A stretch of DNA of 64,000 nucleotides from Phreatobacter aquaticus. Lineage in GTDB: Bacteria > Pseudomonadota > Alphaproteobacteria > Rhizobiales > Phreatobacteraceae. Location of the stretch: assembly GCF_005160265.1 (NCBI RefSeq), contig NZ_CP039865.1:4240828-4304827 (forward strand), in the 5' to 3' direction. Under the pieces are notes generated by a model that saw only the letters and a program-made list of their open reading frames with translations, ran no database searches and was not told the origin of the DNA. Made by a program: the position numbers and the translations under genes. Shown in pieces: positions 60,504-64,000 of this stretch (position 1 is the stretch's first letter; each line of letters starts with the position of its first letter).

Positions 60504-61250
60504 ATGAAGACCATCATCCGTAGCGCAGCGCTTGGCGCCGCCCTGTCCGTGTCGGCATTCGCCGCTCAGGCTGCCGACCTCGGCGCACCGCGCATGCCCA
60601 TCGCCGAGACCATCTCGACCGATTTCAACCCGTGGCAGATCCGTCTGCGCGCGCTCGCCGTCATCCCGTCGGCCGGCGGCGCCGTCACCCAGCTGAACGG
60701 CGCGGCCATCGCCCCGCTCGGCGGCCTCGGCATTTCCAACTCGATCGTTCCCGAGCTGGACATCACCTATTACTTCACCAAGAACATCGCGGTTGAGCTG
60801 ATCCTCGGCGTCACCCCGCACAATGTCCGCCCGACCGGCGCTCTGGCTGGCGCTCTCGCCTCCACCGCCACCATCGGCAAGACCTGGCTGCTGCCGCCGA
60901 CCCTCATGCTGCAGTACCACTTCACCAATTTCGGCGCGTTCAAGCCCTATGTCGGTGCCGGTCTGAACTACACGATGTTCTTCTCGCAGTCCTCCGCAGG
61001 CGCCATGGCTCCGGGCGGTGGCGGCTTCGCCTACAACCGCTTCTCGGTGGCGCCCGCCGCCGGTCTCGCCCTCCAGGTCGGCTTCGACTACATGATCGAC
61101 CGTCATTGGGGCGTGAACCTCGACGTCAAGAAGATCTTCCTGCGGTCGAACTTCAAGTACACCGACACGACCGGCGTGCTCGCCACGACGTCTGGCCGGG
61201 TCACCATCGACCCCTGGCTGATCTCCACCGGCATCACCTACCGGTTCTGA
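60504..61250 (+). CDS. ompW: OmpW family outer membrane protein
   Basis: 248 residues. Signal peptide (IIRSAALGAALSVSAFAAQA). Eight-stranded barrel features include WQIRLRALAVIPSAGGAV, YYFTKNIAVELILGVTPHNV, LPPTLMLQYHFTNFGAFKPYVGAGLNYT and the terminal ISTGITYRF ending in aromatic Phe. OmpW forms a narrow hydrophobic channel for small apolar compounds. A strong terminator follows. Confidence 0.93.
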   Translation: MKTIIRSAALGAALSVSAFAAQAADLGAPRMPIAETISTDFNPWQIRLRALAVIPSAGGAVTQLNGAAIAPLGGLGISNSIVPELDITYYFTKNIAVELILGVTPHNVRPTGALAGALASTATIGKTWLLPPTLMLQYHFTNFGAFKPYVGAGLNYTMFFSQSSAGAMAPGGGGFAYNRFSVAPAAGLALQVGFDYMIDRHWGVNLDVKKIFLRSNFKYTDTTGVLATTSGRVTIDPWLISTGITYRF

Positions 61251-61276
61251 TTTCATCCGAACCGCCGATATCGATC

Positions 61277-61301
61277 AGAGGGCCCTCGCGGGCCCTCTTT
61301 T
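61277..61301 (+). terminator. Intrinsic terminator of ompW
   Basis: AGAGGGCCC (61277-61285), loop TCGC, GGGCCCTCT (61290-61298) and a TTTT run form a perfect 9-bp Rho-independent terminator 26 bases after the stop. Confidence 0.85.
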
Positions 61302-61401
61302 CATAGGTGCCATCCCCTGAAATTCCTGCGGAAAACCTCGCGCCGGCTTTGAGGCCAGGGCCCGGTGCGGCTAGTGTCGCCTCCCCGCCGGAGCAAGACC
61401 C

Positions 61402-61896
61402 ATGGCCACGCCGAACCCAGACAAAGCCTTTCCCGTTTCCTGGGACCAGTTCCACCGCGACGCCCGCGCGCTCGCCTGGCGGATCAGCGGCGCCGGCCCG
61501 TTCCGCGCCATCGTCTGCATCACCCGCGGCGGCCTGGTGCCGGCGGCCATCGTCACCCGCGAGCTCGGCATCCGGATGATCGAGACGGTGTGTATCGCCA
61601 GCTACCACGACTATCAGAGCCAGGGGCAGCTGAAGGTCATCAAGGAAGTGGCGCCCCACCTGCTGACCGAAGGCGGCGAAGGCATTCTGGTGGTCGACGA
61701 TCTCGTCGACACCGGCAAGACCGCGCGCGTGGTGCGCGACATGCTGCCCAAGGCCCATATCGCCACCGTCTATGCCAAGCCCCAGGGCCGCCCGATGGTC
61801 GACACCTTCGTTACCGAGGTGTCGCAGGACACCTGGATCTATTTCCCCTGGGACATGGGCTACACGTTCCAGCCGCCGATCCGCGACGCCGGCTGA
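61402..61896 (+). CDS. gpt: Xanthine phosphoribosyltransferase
   Basis: 164 residues. [19 protein letters not shown] is the Gpt start, [20 protein letters not shown] follows, the PRPP loop is [17 protein letters not shown] and the hood region [17 protein letters not shown]. It salvages xanthine and guanine to XMP/GMP, at the membrane in E. coli. Confidence 0.94.
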   Translation: MATPNPDKAFPVSWDQFHRDARALAWRISGAGPFRAIVCITRGGLVPAAIVTRELGIRMIETVCIASYHDYQSQGQLKVIKEVAPHLLTEGGEGILVVDDLVDTGKTARVVRDMLPKAHIATVYAKPQGRPMVDTFVTEVSQDTWIYFPWDMGYTFQPPIRDAG

Positions 61897-61905
61897 GGCC
61901 CAGGC

Positions 61906-62076
61906 CTAGCGCCGGCCGAACAGCGAGACCCTGAGCGTATCGGTGCCCAGGCCCTCCTCGATGATGTGACCCATCCGCTTGCCCTCGGTGCCGAGCAGGC
62001 CCAGCACCATGGGCGGATTGATCAGCACAACCAGCATCGTGAAGAACAGCACGATCTTGGACGCAGTGATTTGCAT
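61906..62076 (-). CDS. Small membrane protein
   Basis: 56 residues with one hydrophobic helix (about 6-30, SKIVLFFTMLVVLINPPMVLGLLG) and a charged C-terminus (EGKRMGHIIEEGLGTDTLRVSLFGRR). No family recognised. The internal ATG was chosen because the upstream frame does not resemble a leader. Confidence 0.45.
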   Translation of the reverse strand: MQITASKIVLFFTMLVVLINPPMVLGLLGTEGKRMGHIIEEGLGTDTLRVSLFGRR

Positions 62077-62281
62077 GGCGACCCCGCGCATTGTCGTCAG
62101 TGCCTCCCCTAAGGGGACGCTAGACGGGCGGCCGCTAAGGCGCGGTTGAGGCGGGTGGTGCATTTCGCCGGCGAAACGCCAGCAAATCTCGGTCAAACTG
62201 GCGGAAATGGGAGAGGCTTGTGGTCACATCCGGGGCCAAGCCTCGACTCGGCCTGAGTCGCCGCGCTAGACAGACACCCGC

Positions 62282-62366
62282 GCGCACGTGGTGGAACCGG
62301 TAGACACACGAGACTTAAAATCTTGCGCCTTCGGGCGTGCCGGTTCGAGTCCGGCCGTGCGCACCA
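62282..62366 (+). tRNA. tRNA-Leu(UAA)
   Basis: 85 bases with encoded CCA. Acceptor GCGCACG pairs with CGTGCGC, discriminator A. The D-arm is TGGTGGAACCGGTAGACAC. The anticodon loop CTTAAAA holds TAA. The variable arm TGCGCCTTCGGGCGT and T-arm GGTTCGAGTCC follow. Confidence 0.97.
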
Positions 62367-62610
62367 CCCCCGACGTCGCTCAGCCCTACCCCGCCATCTC
62401 CGGCGCGCGCGCGTAAAGTTCCGTGAACACGGCGAAGCCGGTGAGCCATATCAAGGCAAGCGTCATGCGGTCCCCCTGGCCCGGCGGCGGAATCAGTGCT
62501 CCCGCGTTGCCGTTCCCGAAGGCTGATGACGGCCCCCGCCCCTGTCAATCACCAATCCGTGATCGTGGTATTCCGCTAGGGGTGCTGTCCCCAGCGGCCT
62601 GCACCGCGCC

Positions 62611-62949
62611 TCAGGGCTGCTGACGCTTCAGGAAGGCGATGAGGTCGATCACGTCGCGATGCGAGGGCGAGAAATCGGGCATGGTCCGGTGCGGACGCGA
62701 CAGGAAGTTGAACAGCGCGTTTTCCTCCAGCCATTCGGGCTTGGCGGCGATGCGATCGAAGGGCGGCGCCACATCCGTGCCACGGCTCTGCCCGCCCGAG
62801 ATGACATGGCAGCTGGTGCACCAGCGATCGGCGAATCTCGCACCCTTCACGGGATCGGGGGCCTGCGCCGCGGCCGGTGCGGCCATCGCAAGCACGACGG
62901 CAAGCGCCAGTCCCGCGGCATCAATCGGCAACATGAATCTGGTCAGCAT
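62611..62949 (-). CDS. Periplasmic c-type cytochrome
   Basis: 112 residues. Signal peptide (AAGLALAVVLAMAAPAAAQ), heme attachment CTSCH after GARFADRW, and the distal Met likely in HRTMPDFSPSHRD. A single-heme class I protein for periplasmic electron transfer; partners not encoded nearby. ATG giving MLTRFMLPID was chosen. Confidence 0.9.
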   Translation of the reverse strand: MLTRFMLPIDAAGLALAVVLAMAAPAAAQAPDPVKGARFADRWCTSCHVISGGQSRGTDVAPPFDRIAAKPEWLEENALFNFLSRPHRTMPDFSPSHRDVIDLIAFLKRQQP

Positions 62950-63061
62950 GAGACGTCCTCCGAAGCCCCATAGTGCGGGCGACCTGCGGAGGCCGCCTTG
63001 CGCTCGCGCAAGCACATCCATCCGCCGGCCCCCGCCGGCTAAAGCCCTTCATGAGGTTGCC

Positions 63062-63610
63062 ATGCGCCTGTTCGCCCTTGCCGTTGCCGTTCTCGGCGCC
63101 ACCCCCGCTTTCGCCCAGGTCGAGCTGCCCCAGCGCCGGGCGGGACAGTGGGAGATCACCATGACCACCGGCGAAGGCTCCGCCGCAACCGAGTTCAAGA
63201 CCACTGCCTGCACCGATGCCGGAGCCGAGCGCGCCATGATGGCCATGGGCACCGGCATGATGGGCCAGATGTGCCAGCGCAACGATATCCGCCGCGACGG
63301 GCAAGGCTATCTGATGGAATCCGACTGCCAGATGGGCCCCATGCGCGTCGTCTCCACCACCCGCATCACCGGCGATTTCCAGTCCGCCTACCAGATGCGC
63401 ATCGAGGGCCAGGTCACCGGCACGCCGGGCGCCGCCCAGCAGAAGACGGTGACGATCCAGAGCGCGCGCTTCGTCTCGGCCACCTGCACCGGAGGCCTCG
63501 TGCCGGGTGACATGCTGCTGCCCGGCGGCCAGAAGATGAACGTGCTGAACATGCCGGGCCTTGGCGGCGCGGGCGCACCGGCCGGTGGCGCGAACCGCCG
63601 GCAGCCCTGA
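63062..63610 (+). CDS. Secreted DUF3617 family protein
   Basis: 182 residues. Signal peptide (LFALAVAVLGATPAFAQ). DUF3617 features: LPQRRAGQWEITMTTGEG, a TACTD cysteine, MCQRNDIRRDGQGYLMESDCQMG and MRIEGQVTGTPGAA. The tail is Gly/Ala-rich. Function unknown; exported. It diverges from the cytochrome gene. Confidence 0.87.
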   Translation: MRLFALAVAVLGATPAFAQVELPQRRAGQWEITMTTGEGSAATEFKTTACTDAGAERAMMAMGTGMMGQMCQRNDIRRDGQGYLMESDCQMGPMRVVSTTRITGDFQSAYQMRIEGQVTGTPGAAQQKTVTIQSARFVSATCTGGLVPGDMLLPGGQKMNVLNMPGLGGAGAPAGGANRRQP

Positions 63611-64000
63611 GGGCAGCGCGAAGGCGTCCTTCGAGGCACGGCTGCAATCCGCGACAGGACACGGTCGAAGGCGTCAGATGCAGGCGACAGAAACAACAGC
63701 GGGCCCGCCCCCTCCCACCACGCAGGTGGGGGGAGGGTTGGGGTGGGTGGAACAGGCGCGCTATCATCCGAGAGGCCCCCCACCCTATCCCTCCCCCGAA
63801 GACGGTGGGAGGGGATGTGATGGGCCCGGCCGTTAGATGCGGCTGTCGGTCGAGCGTGGCGATAGCCAGCCCTCCCCACCTCATCCTGGCAGTGTTTCTC
63901 CCCACCTCGTCCTGAGGCGCGAGGCGAAGCCGAGCCTCGAAGGACCTTTGCCTTCGCGCCAATGGGAAGACGTCCTTCGAGGCCCTTGTCGCTTCGCTCA
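63611..64000. repeat. Intergenic zone of dispersed palindromic repeats
   Basis: No gene is seen in the last 390 bases. CCCCTCCCACC-acgca-GGTGGGGGGAGGG around 63711 and CCTCCCCCGAAGACGGTGGGAGG around 63790 belong to one repeat family. The terminal GAGGCGCGAGGCGAAGCCGAG / CCTCGAAGGACC sequence (63914 on), partly repeated as GTCCTTCGAGGC at 63627 and 63972, belongs to another common in Hyphomicrobiales. Confidence 0.6.

Noticed and set aside
63690-64000. CRISPR-like array at the right edge
   Set aside because: Repeats are palindromic, irregularly spaced and unequal; no uniform spacers. They are REP-type elements.

Overview
The window is high-GC chromosomal DNA of an alphaproteobacterium, most likely a member of Hyphomicrobiales (Rhizobiales). 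Supporting signs are the gatC-gatA/gatB arrangement, DUF3126 and DUF6949-type small genes, paired GntR/FCD regulators, TRAP and Bug-type solute receptors, and Rhizobiales-style intergenic palindromes. No species can be named from sequence alone.

The window falls into two parts that meet at a tRNA-Ser(GCU) gene near 28.9 kb. The left part (1-28.6 kb) is accessory catabolic DNA. In order it holds: a partial amidase, a Bug receptor and a GlcG/HbpS-like protein; a zone with decayed IS6-type transposase pieces on both sides of a strikingly AT-rich, frameshifted two-TM gene (3.4-4.9 kb); a five-gene minus-strand operon for acyl-CoA catabolism (acyl-CoA dehydrogenase, MaoC hydratase, class III CoA-transferase, IclR regulator, old yellow enzyme); a divergent racemase-like CoA-transferase with two more Bug receptors; a second decay zone with MarR and IS6 remnants; a nearly complete quinate/shikimate-to-protocatechuate cluster (two tandem GntR regulators, quinate/shikimate dehydrogenase, QuiC-type dehydroshikimate dehydratase, SMP-30 lactonase, type II dehydroquinase, TRAP DctPQM); and an amidase / NitT-TauT-type ABC transporter / polysaccharide deacetylase-like module bracketed by diverged direct repeats.

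The right part (28.8-64 kb) is mostly core or near-core: GSTs, small secreted proteins, a GNAT, gatCAB interrupted by an ECF sigma/anti-sigma pair, hisI, a patatin phospholipase, CBS, rhomboid, PAS, PilZ and bacterial transglutaminase-like peptidase genes, an HxlR/SDR pair, a gamma-carbonic anhydrase-like protein, cysE, two alpha/beta hydrolases and a GH3 beta-glucosidase. Next come the proteasome-related Anbu gene with slyX and trhO, facing a circularly permuted ATP-grasp / alpha-E / transglutaminase operon. The region ends with a molybdopterin-binding protein, OmpW, xanthine phosphoribosyltransferase, tRNA-Leu(UAA), a cytochrome c and a DUF3617 protein.

The most interesting parts are the AT-rich cargo gene with its T7 frameshift between IS6 relics, the Anbu/ATP-grasp/alpha-E/transglutaminase module, the quinate cluster with a candidate operator shared by its two halves, and a possible small RNA ending in a strong minus-strand terminator at 42.2 kb. 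No CRISPR array, integrase, prophage or intact transposase was found.
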